From assembly GCA_002900995.3 (NCBI GenBank), contig CM035312.1, positions 496,001-560,000 of the forward strand: a DNA stretch of 64,000 nucleotides, given 5' to 3'. Both the position numbers and the translations under genes were made by a program. Positions 36,711 to 48,013 of the stretch are shown in pieces (within the stretch, counting starts at the first letter, position 1; every line of letters starts with the position of its first letter). The notes beneath the pieces are model-generated. The model saw only the letters and a program-made list of their open reading frames with translations. It made no database searches and was not told the DNA's origin. This DNA is from Ganoderma boninense. Taxonomy: Eukaryota; Basidiomycota; Agaricomycetes; Polyporales; Polyporaceae.

Positions 36711-38813
36711 TCATATACGTGGCGAGCGCGTCTCTCGCGGCGTATTGCTCCCGCTATGGCTCCGCGACCCGTTCCCGTTCCCGTTCCCGTTCCCGTTCCC
36801 GAACCGCCGCCCCGACCGCAGCGCGGTCCGCTCGTCCGCCTCGAGCTCGTCGTCCTCCACCTCGCGCAGCGTGTCCAGCCCCAGGCCGTCCGCGCCGCGT
36901 TCGTCCTCGTCCTCCTCGAACGCCTGGAAGAGCGTCTGCGTCTGGTGCCGGTACAGCGAGCTCCGCCGCCCGTGCCCAGACGCGGGGCCCGCGCTCCACG
37001 GCGTCGGCATCGTGCTCCGATCGGGGTCCCCGCCGCGCCGCTCCACCCGTCGATCGACATGCGGCCGTGGATGCTCAGGCGCGGGTTCATGAGCCCGGCC
37101 TCGAGCGCGGAGTGCGGGTGCCCGCCGGGGATGGAGGACGGGTCGGGCTTGCGGGAGATCTCGAGGAGGTGCACGCCGAGGAAGGTCGTGATGAAGCCCG
37201 CGAGGAGGGAGATGGAGTTGGCGGGGTCGTCGGTGTTGAAGCCCTGGAAGAGAATGACGGAGGCGACGATCGTCGCTGTCGAGAAGCCGACGTAGTACAT
37301 CGGGTTTACGCTGCACGCGCGCACATGTCAGCTCTCGAAGCTGGAATGGAATGGAGTGGAAGGAGGGAATACGAACACATTGGTGGAGAAGGTGTCCAGC
37401 GCCTTGTTGAAGTAGTTCATCTGCACGAGGATGCAGAATACGACGGTGACGCCGAACAGATATGTGCTTGGATGCGTGAACTGGTTGTTGCCCGCGAACG
37501 TGAGCTTCACGGCGACGCCGAAACCCTTGATCGCCATGACCGACACCGAGCCGACGAGGGAGCATATCGATATGTACACCAGTGGATTTGTCCTGCCGTA
37601 CTTCGGCACGACACCGTATATCATCACGACGCTGAACACGAAAACCGTGAAACAGTACAGCATAAACCCTGGAATACATTGCAGGTCATGGTTAGCCACG
37701 AAAAGGAACAGGATTGCATACAAGACATGTTGCCCTAGTATCTTCATCCGGAACGCAGTTCACATCAATATTTCGGCACAATATATGCCCTTCGCCTAGG
37801 ATGACGAAGAGGTAAACCTTTCGTATGCGCGCGTCGCACATCGACATGCATGGTAGCAATGATCAAACCCAGGCGCAATGCAAGCAGACGATTGCCAACA
37901 CAGACTATATGCATGCTTTCGAGCGGCGCTGCGCAACAAAACCGAGACACTAGGCTTGTGAGCGCAAAGCGAGGAAAACCCGTACACCTAAGGGGAGTTT
38001 TGGGTATAATGCTAAAGACACGGGTCCTTGACGCGAAACCGCGCCCACCGCGCGAAGTTCGACGACCATACGGGAAAGCTCGGGAAAGCTCGTGATCATG
38101 TTCAATGGAGCCGGCACGTACCTGGCTGTTTAGCAAACTCGAGAACCTCATCTACCGTCTGGATGTCCTTGTCTGGCGGGGCGTGGAGGACGATGATAAG
38201 AGAACCTAATAGGCATAAGGAGCATCCGACGCGTCCGAGGTGACCGAGTTCTTCGTGCAGCAGGAAAGAGGCCAATATCGCGCTGCGAGCACCGCCAGGT
38301 AAGGGAATTGGTAATGGACAGTGAGCGTGGCAAGACGCACCCGATGATGACACTGAGGGCACCGAGAGGGGTGACGAGTATTGGAGGAGCGAAGGTGTAT
38401 GCCGCGAAGTTCGCGACTGCGCGTGCGCAAGGGGTTTAAGCAGGAGGTCTCCAGGGACGCATCGCGGCGTGCAACGCGGGAGGTAAGAGGATGAGGCACA
38501 CACCTTCACCCACGATTACTTTGCGAACGGAATTAGACCCGGGGGCACGGACGTCCGAGAATGCTCCCACTTACGTGTTGTCATTCCCGCCCACCATAAT
38601 GGATTGCGGAGGTACGTGTAGCTGTCGGACGCGGAGGAGGAATACGCGGACGCTTCGCTTGCTTGGTTGAGACCCTATTGTGCGGTAGCAGGTAAGCCGA
38701 CAGCGAGAGAGCTGGTGCGGAGAGCTGGCCTTTTTGGTGAGGATAAAGCTTGTGCCGATGGCTAGTGAGCTCGAGACAGCGAGCGCGAGCCCGATGTACT
38801 TGTCTTCTAACAT
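36711..38813 (-). CDS. NIPA-type magnesium transporter, with apparent tail frameshift
   Basis: Multi-helix Mg2+ permease of the NIPA (DUF803) family, drug/metabolite-transporter fold. Start at 38813: MLEDKYIGLALAVSSSLAIG then TSFILTKK, the family N-terminus. Further exons give YTYLRNPLWWAGM, FAAYTFAPPILVTPLGALSV, ILASFLLHEELGHLGRVGCS, FVFSVVMIYGVVPKYGRTNP, LVQMNYFNKALDTFSTNVV, NPMYYVGFSTATIVASVILF and FITTFLGVHLLEISRKPDPS. The cytosolic tail MSIDGWSGAAG then needs a one-base frame change near 37020-37050 to reach HGRRSSLYRHQTQTLFQAFE, the conserved fungal tail, and the stop at 36711. The unshifted frame gives only Arg/Gly-rich nonsense. The change lies in a GGGG/CCCC context, so an assembly error is as likely as a real lesion. 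The transport core is intact. Confidence 0.88.
36769..36800. repeat. GTTCCC hexamer microsatellite in NIPA tail
   Basis: About five tandem GTTCCC units; on the coding strand they encode alternating Gly-Asn (GNGNGNGNGN) in the transporter's cytosolic tail. Copy number is likely variable between strains without breaking frame. Confidence 0.8.
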
Positions 38814-39178
38814 TGCATAGATGTCGTAGGGGGTATTGCGGCCGAAAAGGAATATTTGTGCGCGGAGCAAGAGAAGGAGCGTGTGTGTAGGGAGTCCAGT
38901 TATCAGAAATGTCTCGTTACGGCAGAAGCAACACGAGCTTGCGAGAGAAAAGCAAGGAAAAGCTCCAGAAAAGCACTCAATGGCGGAGATAGGGGTCGAG
39001 GGAGATGCGGGGGGACGGAGGCGGCAAGGAGGAAGGAGGACGTGGAGGCTGGACGAGGGGTCGGTGCGGACGGGAGAGAGGTCGCTGCCACGCCTCTCAC
39101 GCGCCCGCCGATTCGCTCACGCGGCGGCGTCGATGCTCGCTGCTCCGGTCCGTGTCCCCATCCCCCATCCGAAGTCGA
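38814..39178. promoter_or_regulatory. Divergent promoter region, NIPA and aminopeptidase P
   Basis: A 365-bp spacer between two divergent start codons. No ORF; it must hold both promoters. No specific motif assigned. Confidence 0.5.
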
Positions 39179-42100
39179 ATGCAGTCTGCTTTCCGTCCTG
39201 CTTTCGCTTTCTTCCCTCTACGCCTCAGGACGGTCTCTGCCCACTTCTTTACGACATCCAGGACACCGCGACAACCACGGTTCTTTGTCAGCATGGCTGC
39301 ACACGCCACGGTCAACACCTCCGCACGCCTCCAGGCTCTCCGCGAGCTGATGGAGAAGCCGGAATACAATGTACAAGCCGTCGTCGTGCCCACTGAGGAC
39401 CAGCGCAAGTATACCGTCCCCGAGACCGCTTCAGGATGCGCGTACGATCTACGTTGATCTCCGACAGACTTCAGCGAGTACATCGCGCACTGCGATGAAC
39501 GCCGGGCCTTCATCTCGGGTTTCAATGGATCTGCCGGTGCATGCGATTTCCCCGCTCGTCCGATCATAGAGCATGGTGTTTATGCTATGAACTGCCGTAT
39601 TTGCTAGGCTGCGCGGTGGTGACCCCGAGTGGCGCGTACCTGTTCACGGATGGGAGGTATTTCCTACAAGCCGAGAAGCAATTGGACCAGTGCGTGTATT
39701 ACCCCATCACCATCACCTAGAACCGTCATATTCAATGCTATGCGCCGTGCTCGAATAGCAACTGGACCTTGATGAAGCAAGGCCTCCCAAGTAAGCGGAT
39801 CGTGTCTCACCGAAGGGTCCCCAGCTCAAGCTCCTTCGAGATGTCCCAACCTGGCAGGAATTTTTGTCAAAGGTCAGCAGGAAGTCCATCTTACTCGCGT
39901 CGAGACACTGCTGACATCGTCTACGATCTTCTACAGAACCTCGACACCCACACGCGCATCGGCGTTGATCCGACCCTCATCGCTGCTGGTGAGTCGCCTC
40001 TAAGGCTAGCCCGAGGCGAATGTCGTAACAGCCTATGTCAATAGCGGATGCGGAAGTCATTCAGAAAGCTCTTGAGCCTAAGCAGTCGGAACTCGTCTCT
40101 CTCCCGAAGAACCTTGTCGACTTGGTTTGGTCCGACCGGCCTTCCCGGCCTGCGAACACCGTGTCTCCCTTAGAAGTCAAGTTCTCCGGTACGTATTATT
40201 ATTAGAGCTGGATGCGGCCACAGGTGGAAATCTCGGCGTTTTGGGTTCTGGAGTAGATATATGCATTGCTCAGACAGGTTAACCTCGAGCTGACAGGAAA
40301 ATCACACACGGCCAAGCTCGAGCTGCTCCGGGAAGAGCTCAAGAAGAAAGCCGCGAGGGCTACAGTGGTCAACATGCTCGATGAGGTTGCCTGGCTGTTC
40401 AACCTCCGCGGCTCCGACATCGATTTTAACCCCGGTACGCTTGACGAGCCCTGTTGAGATCAATACCAGAAGTCTGTCTAACGATCCGTGTCCCCAGTTT
40501 TCTTCGCGTACGGGCTCATTGATGCGGAAAAGACCCTCTTCTTCGTCAACGAGTCCCAATTTGACGAATCCGTCCGTACTCACCTCGGGTCCGAGATCGA
40601 GGTTCACCCATACGACACGTTCTTCGCATACCTCACTCACCTCGGCGCGGAGCTCAAACAAAGCAAGGATAATGTACGTTCTTTCCTTCTCTCTACAATA
40701 CTTTTTTCGTATAATTAACAGCATACATAGAAGGTCCTCATCTCAGACAAAGCGAGCCTTGCGGTAGCAGACGCGATTGGAAAGGTGCGCGGACACTCGC
40801 ACTCCGCGCCAGACCTGCGCTGGAACGCCTGCATGTGGCGCGGGCGATGTGCTGACCTAGGCATGCTTGCGCGTTGAAAAGGATAACGTCATCGTGGCGC
40901 GCTCTCCTGTGACAGACCTCAAGGCGATCAAGAACGACGTCGAGGTCGAAGGTACGTGCGCAGCGCGTGAAGCAGAACATGAAGCGCATGTTGAACGCCA
41001 TGGGAACAGGGTTTAGGCAATCGCACGTTCGGGACGGCGCGGCGCTCGTCCGCTACTTTGCTTGGTTAGAGGAGCAACTGGACGGCGGCGCGGTGCTGAA
41101 CGAGAGCCAGGCTGCTGACCAGCTCGAGAAATACCGCTCGTACGTACGTTCCGCTTGTTAGGCCTTGTGGTGGTTAAGGCCACTCATTCTTCCTTAGAGA
41201 AAACGACTTGTTCAAGGGCCTGTCGTTCCCCACTATCTCAGCTACCGGTCCTAATGGCGGTATGTCTGCATCCTACCTATGGGCCTCTGCCGTTATCGAT
41301 CTCAGCCCCATGCACATAGCCATCATTCATTACCAACCTGACCGTGACGACTGTGCGGTCGTAAAGAAGGAGCAGGTTTGTCTGATTTTCACCCTCGCTG
41401 GCCCTGTCACTGACTGAGGCGTCCCAGATCTACCTCTGCGACTCCGGAGGTAAGCGCTTAAGACGACATGCTCTGGAATCCTGTTTGTTGAGATACGACG
41501 TCGTAAGCACAATACCTCGACGGCACGACAGACGTCACCCGCACATACGTACGTGAGCTCTCTTAATTTTCATATACATCTTATTACCGGTTACTGAGTG
41601 TTTGCAAAGCACTTCGGCACGCCAACACCGGAGGAGAAGCGTGCATTCACGCGGGTGCTCCAGGGCCACATTGCCATCGACGTTGCGGTGTTCCCCAACG
41701 GCACAACCGGATACATCCTGTACGTTCTCCGGGTGCAGATTGAACGTGCGTGCAAACGTCAGTGCTTAAACTTGTTGACTTTTGCTAGCGACCCCTTCGC
41801 GCGGAGACCACTGTGGGAGGATGGTTTGGGTGAGTGATGTACACGTTGAGTGCCCTGGTCTATTCTTGACCTTCACCTCTCCATAGATTACCGGTGGGTG
41901 ACGTGAATCCTTCTCCTGGGCTCGGTGCGCTCACGCCACAGTATGACAGTCATGGTACGGGACACGGCGTTGGCCACTTCCTGAACGTCCACGAAGGGCC
42001 ACACGGTATCGGCGTGCGCATCGGTACGCCTCTCCGTCTGTAACCACTGCGTCCCGGCGTTGAACTCACTGTACCGCATTCCAGCGTACAACAGCACACC

Positions 42101-42545
42101 TCTCAAAGCGGGCATGACGGTCTCCAACGGTGCGCGTTCCTCGCCTTCTCTTCGACATTCGTGCGATCTGTAACTGTGACCGGGTATGTCGCAGAGCCCG
42201 GATACTACGCTGACGGCCGGTACGGCATCCGCATCGAGAACATTGTCATCGTCCGCGACGCGCAGACTCTGAACAACTTCGGCGACAAGGGCTACCTCCG
42301 CTTCGAACACGTTACCCTCGTACGCCCGCCCTTCCTCTATCCCAGTCACATGAGCTTTCTAACGGCCTGACTACCTGCAACAGTGCCCTATGGGCAAGAA
42401 CCTCATCGACGCATCGCTTCTGAGCGCGCGGGAGAAGGAGTGGCTGAACGCATACCACAAGGAGACCCAGGAGAAGGTCGCGCCGCTGCTCAAGAACGAC
42501 GAGCGCGCTCTCGCGTGGCTGCATCGCGAGTGCTCGCCGCTCTAG
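39179..42545 (+). CDS. Xaa-Pro aminopeptidase (aminopeptidase P), probable dual-targeted
   Basis: Cleaves the N-terminal residue from peptides with Pro in position 2; M24B metallopeptidase with a dinuclear metal site. The long start at 39179 ([20 protein letters not shown]) adds 38 residues rich in Arg, Phe and Ser and free of Asp/Glu, a typical mitochondrial presequence. The internal start at 39293 ([20 protein letters not shown]) is the usual cytosolic N-terminus. The family's N-terminal domains ([36 protein letters not shown]) precede the pita-bread domain. That domain keeps its ligands: Asp pair in [10 protein letters not shown], His in [17 protein letters not shown], Glu in [19 protein letters not shown] and RFEHVT. 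The last exon ends LHRECSPL, stop at 42543-42545. About 18 short introns. No lesion seen. Confidence 0.95.
39293..39295 (+). promoter_or_regulatory. Internal start codon with strong context (cytosolic isoform)
   Basis: AUG here has A at -3 and G at +4 (optimal), whereas the upstream AUG at 39179 has C at -3 and C at +4 (weak). Leaky scanning would therefore give both a mitochondrial and a cytosolic protein from one mRNA. The contexts are seen; the two products are inferred. Confidence 0.55.
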
Positions 42546-42776
42546 CGACCGCCCCGCCCTGTTGGCTGACGACTCCGACGAGAAGTTCGAAGTCCGCATG
42601 TAACGCGCAAGTGTATCATATATTCATTTCAAACAGCCATTTACCCGGAGATAGTGTTTCGTGCACATGGATCGAACAGGCTGCGCGGAAGAGTAAGAGC
42701 ACTGGTACTAATGATACAGCAGATATCCGAAACTTGTCCGTGGGTGTTATTATTTGGAGAAGGGAGTGATGCTATC

Positions 42777-43854
42777 TCAGTGATGGTGGAAGAATTGCGA
42801 GCCCCGGGTCGCAAATTTCACTCCGAGGATTATCGCCGTGGCGAGTGTCGTCCAGCCCAGTCTCTGCGGCCACGGCGTTGCGCCCTCGGCGCCTGTCTGG
42901 CCAACCGCGACGGCCGTCACGTCGTACAGCAGGACCGTGGCGAATAGCGGGCCTGAGCATGCGGCGGCGAGGGGGAAGAACGTGTACGTCAACGCCTGGA
43001 CGACCGACGACGGCGGGGGACGGTATCGCTTTGAAGACGAGCATGAAGATCAGCCCAGCGAATGGCATGGCCCAGAGGGGAGAACGACGGAGGACTTACG
43101 AAAGCGACAGCGCCGTTGTCGAGGAAGTCTAGGATGGCGATACCCGCGAACGTCTTCGCGACGAGGTGCGTGAGCTTGTGCAGAGCCGGGCTGGTGGGGT
43201 GCACTGGGGGGAGTGCGGCCACGGCGGCCAGCTGGAGGAGGGTGTTGATCGTGACGAGGACCTGCGAGCCGACGAAGATCTCGTGCAGCCAGAAGAACAG
43301 CCATCCCGCTGCACGCGCATCGGTCAGTATATTCGCATTGGATTTTGGTTCAAATGCGTTTATGGGCTGACGACGCACTGATGCAGAGGTTTCCGAGCGC
43401 GTAGACTGGCGCGTAGAGGACCGCGGCCTTCCACGCGCGGTCCTCGTCTTGGTCCGTGACGGGCGACATGGTCGTGCTCTCCCGCGCTGCGCTCGGCGAG
43501 GGCGGGTTCTGCGCGACGGCTTGGTACCCCGTGGGCGGGTCGTCCACGAAGAGCCTCCGGATCCAGGCGAGCTGGAGGATGACTTGGCCTGCAAAGAAGA
43601 TAGCGATGAAATACGGGTTTGGGGAGAAGGCGTAGTGGTTCTGCGGGAGGCGACGGTGGTAAGAAGTTATCAGCTCTCGGTTGGGGAAAGGCAGATGAAG
43701 AAGCTGGGCGGGGTGGAGGACGCACCACGTCTGCGACGTCCTTCATGTTTGGGGTGGTTATCATGCCGTAGATTTGTGCGCCGAAGTTGACCAGGAACGA
43801 AGTCACGGTGAGCGCGCGTGCGCGCGACAGGTCGTTGCCCATGATATTCCACAT
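42777..43854 (-). CDS. Multi-pass membrane protein of unknown function
   Basis: Convergent with the aminopeptidase. Start at 43854: MWNIMGNDLSRARALTVTSF, a first helix (VTSFLVNFGAQIYGMI), then HYAFSPNPYFIAIFFAGQVI, LQLAWIRRLFVDDPPTGYQA, a polar loop (SAARESTTMSPVTDQDEDRA), AVLYAPVYALGNLCI, AGWLFFWLHEIFVGSQVLVT, INTLLQLAAVAALPPVHPTS, THLVAKTFAGIAILDFLDNG, MPFAGLIFMLVFKAIPS and FFPLAAACSGPLFATVLLYD. It ends FATRGSQFFHHH with the stop at 42777. This predicts about seven helices and roughly 300 residues. I do not recognise it with certainty; a fungal DUF1774-type protein is possible. No catalytic motif is visible. Confidence 0.65.
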
Positions 43855-44273
43855 TGTGCGAAACGTCGACTTGGATGTGGAGGAAACTGGTGGGATGATG
43901 GGACGAAGGAAAAGCAAACGCGGAGTACATAGGGGTGACCGGTACTTGCACTGACTTGGATGGCGCCTGACGTCATCTCCCGTCCTACCGCAGTGGACCT
44001 TCTACAATAGGCAGTGTGGTTAAAACCGTAACCTAGCTCACCACTGTTAGTACAACTATACAGCTATGGAAGCGGGCGTTTTTCAATTATTTCACGAGCG
44101 TTAACAGATAGTGACGCCCGGTATAGCTGATGTGGCAAGAGTTCACACACGGCGTATGACTGTCCTCCACCCGCAACAAGGTCATTTATCGTCTGCCCTG
44201 GGAGACAAGCGAACACCTGAACTAATGCGGCACTGACGGTCAACTACAAAGTACCACGTCCTTCCAGCCTGCA
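43855..44273. promoter_or_regulatory. Divergent promoter region
   Basis: A 420-bp spacer between the membrane-protein gene (-) and the first F-box gene (+). No ORF or repeat seen. Confidence 0.5.
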
Positions 44274-45871
44274 ATGTAAGTATCATCCACGATCTAGTTG
44301 TATTTGTCAGATGTTGATCTGTAGCTTCAGGGCCCATCCAGGCAAATCAATCCATCTCCTCGACCTCAACCAAGATATCTTCCTCCATATTGTGTCCTTC
44401 CTTGACCTCCCCGCCATTTCTCTCTTGTCCAAGACTTGCCGCTCCCTTCACAGTGCACTCGCCGGGCAACTTCTCCGCAGTACAGTCTCTGTTCGGCGAC
44501 CCCTTCTTGACGCTTTCAAGCAGTTTCTTGGTGCGGAAGGCTCGGACCGCTCTCGACACGAACTCCTGAAACGCTGGCAGTTCATCACCGTCCCTCGCAC
44601 TGCGACATATTCTCCGAGCCAGGTATCACATGGTGTGTGCGCCATCCTCAAGGCATCCCACAATCTCGTCTCCCTGTCCCTCGACAAGGTCACCCCAGAC
44701 GATTTCCAGCCGAAAGATCTCAAGACCGCTTTCGCCGCCATGCCCCAGCTCCAGGAGCTTTCGCTCCTCTCCGTCGGCCCGAAATACGGAGACGTCCTTC
44801 ACGGAGTCCTCCCAAACCTCCGCGTCCTCAAGCTCGACTTCTCCACGGACCGCCTAAGCCCCCTGAACTTCATCGCCACCCACAGATCCACGCTCCGTGA
44901 GCTCACTCTCGAAAACATATGGCCGCAAGCCACCTTCCCTCCAGGCACCAGCCCCGACCCGTTCCCCGCCCTGCGCCGCCTCCGCATAAGCCCCATCAGC
45001 TCCCCGAGCGGCCTCCCGACGATCGCGCGCTGCTTCCCCAACCTCGACACGCTCGCCCTGCACACGGTCATCATCGACGAAGAGTGGCGGCAGCAGCACG
45101 GCTACTTCGCCGCCATCCTCGAACACGACCAGCAGGGTGCCCTTGCCCCACTCGTGCGCTGGTATGACCGCACCGCCGAGACCGTGCGCGCTGCGGGCGG
45201 CACCTGGCCGCGCCTGGCGACGCTCAGCGTGCACGACTCGGTCGGGCTCTTCTTCGCGCCGCTCTGCTGCACCGCGGACCGCCTCGAGGTGGTCCAGGCG
45301 ACAATCATGCCCGAGCAGATGGCGCACGTCTACAGGGAGCTCCGCCCGCGCGTCGTCGTGCTGCCCCCCGAAAGCAGCCCGGACGCGTTCCTCGAGGCCG
45401 CGATGTGCCACTTGGTGACGCTCGAGCATGCGCCGTCCGTCTCCCATGTGACGGTCCGCCTTTCATCTGCGGTGGTGCCTAAGCTCCCGCTGGATGAGGT
45501 GCTGGTGAGTGTGATTGGTACTGCGGCACGGACGGGTTGTGGCTGACGGGCTTTCGAATGGATAGGCGGCACTGTGCCAAGCGCTGTCGCGGTCCTCCGT
45601 GTCGCACCTGTTGCTCGAGCTTTCGTCGCTCGGGGAGTTCGGGGAGTCATCGGAGCTGAGGGCGTTCTTCCGGGATGCGAGCAAGGGGATGCAGCTCTTG
45701 TCCAGCAGCATCCCTTCGTTGCGCAAGATATTCTTCGACATCGAGGGCCGAGACCTGAAAGCCTGGGAAATAGATCCTGCTGGGGGAGGGGGTTGGGTGG
45801 AGATGGACGAGTGGATGGCTCTCAGGATCATCTCAGAGGACGGTATGCGGGATAGCGGTCGGGTAGACTGA
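44274..45871 (+). CDS. F-box-like protein with LRR-type C-terminus; start codon split by an intron
   Basis: Probable substrate adaptor of an SCF ubiquitin ligase. The best model splits the start codon: AT at 44274-44275, a 55-nt intron 44276-44330 (GTAAGT...CTTCAG), then GGCCCATCC, giving MAHPGKSIHLLDLNQDIFLH. Without splicing, an in-frame ATG at 44311 inside the intron would add MLICSFR. The F-box follows directly (LNQDIFLHIVSFLDLPAISL, then CRSLHSAL). The rest is made of irregular leucine-rich segments (LVSLSLDKV, LQELSLLSV, LRVLKLDFS, LRELTLENI, LDTLALHTV). A 61-nt intron (45505-45565) precedes the last exon, which ends DGMRDSGRVD, stop at 45869-45871. Related in layout to the gene at 56534. 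Target unknown. Confidence 0.78.
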
Positions 45872-46006
45872 CCTTGCAGATATCCAATTATACTCGCAAT
45901 CGGACACTGAGGTCCGACGATACCTAGAGTTGACTCTTATTGCTTTCTTACTGGAATCGCTTTCACTCCGCATGTTTCGAGAACGCTACATCACAGTCAG
46001 CGCCGT

Positions 46007-46135
46007 GTGTCGCTTCCACTTCCCGAACCTCCCCTCGTTTGTTTCGTGGATGAGCGTCTGAACAAGTACTTCGCCTGCCATCCGTTCATCTTCCTGCCCT
46101 TCAACGCCGGCGCTCGGATATGCTTCGGGCAGCAG
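46007..46135 (+). pseudogene. Orphan cytochrome P450 haem-binding exon
   Basis: One exon-like stretch reads FVDERLNKYFACHPFIFLPF then NAGARICFGQQ, ending at an intact GTAAGT donor. It matches the haem-binding region of microsomal CYP52/CYP63-type P450s, with the invariant Cys and FxxGxRxCxG intact. I find no upstream P450 exons (I-helix, ExxR) and no downstream C-terminus, so it is a gene relic. It lies between an F-box gene and a spherulin-4-like gene. Confidence 0.7.
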
Positions 46136-46385
46136 GTAAGTTCTGTGAATCTTGCAGCGTGGTTGGAGGACTCATGCAATTGTAGTGCCTCAGGCAGTTG
46201 GATGCGCCAAGCGCCAGCCGGAGGCGAACGATGTCCTAAATAATTCGCATTACTCGAGATCCAGAGGTAAATCCAGGAAGCAAATGATTAACAAACGGCC
46301 TCTTCAATACGACGGATGCGCATAACCCCCCGCGGCTCAGGCTGGCCCACGGAGTTGTTCGACATTTTGCTTTTCCATCCCAGGC

Positions 46386-47433
46386 CTAAGTCTGTGCAGC
46401 CGCAATGGCAGCGACGAAGGCCTCAATGTCCGTGGGCAAAGTATCGTAGGGATTGGCTCCATTCTCCTGAGAGTCATCCGTCACCCAGAACGCCCCAACC
46501 CTGTCCGTCGTGATCAGCTCCGAGATGAGAGCTGTGGGAGGGGTGGACGGCCCGTCCGTTAGCAGGATCGCTTGCTTGGACGGCGGTGTCGCAGAGCCGA
46601 GAGAAAGCTGGCTTGTGCTGGGGGGTTGAAAAGCACAAAGGCGAAAAGTTAAGTGTCACACTGGCAGAACGCAAGCAAGAACGGAAAGCCGGCCCTCAGT
46701 ACTGACCTGAACTGGTTGTAGAAATTCTCTGCCGTGAGCAGAATGTCGGCGAGGTTATAGTAGTCGGTGTCTGCGGGGGCCGCTCCAGGGTTCAGCGCGA
46801 TCTACATCGACACGGATGTCAGAACATGGTTCAGCCTGGCTAGACCTTGAAATGAAGCCTACTCACGAAATTAAACGTCTGGCGGGCATGCGACGTGTAG
46901 TTGGTGTACGCATTGAAGTCGCTCGCGGCGCCCGACACCTGGTCGAAGAAAATGCCGTCCACGCGGTACGACGAGCCCCAGCCCGCGTAGGTATCCACAT
47001 CACTGATCACGCCGGCGGCCTTGCTCGAGTCCGCCTCCCAGGACGGGACGTAGCCGAGCACAATGACGCTGTCTGACGCCGCCCGCAGGATGGGGATGCA
47101 CTGCTGGTACTCTGCTCCTGGCTGGGTGCCAGCGCCTCCTGGTCCACTGTTGGGGTTGATGACAGCATAGTACGGAACAGTAGGATGGGCAGCGATGCTG
47201 GTGACAAAAGTTGCGTTAGCCCCGAAACCGACATCCTTCTGCAGTTGAGCACTGTGGACGTACGTGCTCAGGAGGGAGCCCCAGCCGGAACAGTTTGGTC
47301 CCCCTATGGGATTGATGTACAAGGGGATTAAAGCCCCAGAGGAGAGCGTGGCCGAGGCAGAGGTAGCAGCGCGAGTAACATGCATATTGTCTATTCTGTT
47401 GTCACAGAAGTTCGCTGTCAGGACTGAGGACAT
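46386..47433 (-). CDS. Spherulin-4-like protein (spherulation-specific family 4)
   Basis: Glycoside-hydrolase-like TIM-barrel protein of the spherulation-specific family 4, found in fungi and slime moulds. Start at 47433 (MSSVLTANFCDNRID) or 47385 (MHVTRAATSASATL). The body reads SSGALIPLYINPIGGPNCSG, AAHPTVPYYAVINPNSGPGG, ASDSVIVLGYVPSWEADSSK, YAGWGSSYRVDGIFFDQVSG and FNAYTNYTSHARQTFNF, which are family signatures including the acidic GIFFDQV strand end. Later exons give ALNPGAAPADTDYYNLADIL, AILLTDGPSTPPTALISELI and RVGAFWVTDDSQENGANPYD, stop at 46386. No signal peptide is visible at either start, unlike many relatives, so it may be cytosolic or an upstream exon may be missing. Confidence 0.85.
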
Positions 47434-48013
47434 CCACTACGCATAGCATACTAGACGAGGGTTGAACTTACCTTTCAGAGCTTTAGGGAGACCTTCTGAG
47501 GTGGGGGAGGGGGAAGGGAACCTCAACGCCTTTATAGACGCGGCATGTACCAGGTACGCACGTACGTGTGCGCCGAGCTTGCCTGGGCCGTAAGTGTGCG
47601 GTAATATACGTTTACCCAGGTGCTTGGTTGTCACACACTGGCCATGTAGGCCGATGTTGACCTCATCACAGATCGCAGCTTTACATTCAAAGTGGGCGAG
47701 ACCAAAGCACATGTCGGAGGGTCCCATCCAATTGCATGTAGTGGCCATTTGCTCAGGAGGAAGGTGCTGGGAAGCCTCAGTGCAATTGCGTCAGAGGCAA
47801 TATCAAACATGATCCTCGAAGTCGCGAACAGCGACTTCTTGAGGCTGGACCGACGACTGCACATTGCAAATGTGTCATACTTGCAACGCATGGAAGGAAT
47901 GTGCTTGACTAAGCAGTGTCCTGACCCTCATACCTCCGGCATGTACCATCTGGAATACATGATCCAAGATGGTGGGCGACATATCCTCCTACATCTAGAC
48001 CGCGATTAGCTGT
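47434..48013. other. Intergenic, no gene seen
   Basis: Sits between the spherulin-4-like gene and the histone deacetylase relic. ORFs present show no family resemblance. Confidence 0.5.

Noticed and set aside
36536..37738. Long plus-strand ORF of 400 codons opposite the NIPA transporter
   Set aside because: Antisense shadow of a GC-rich coding region with repetitive Arg/Pro/Ser text and no domain.
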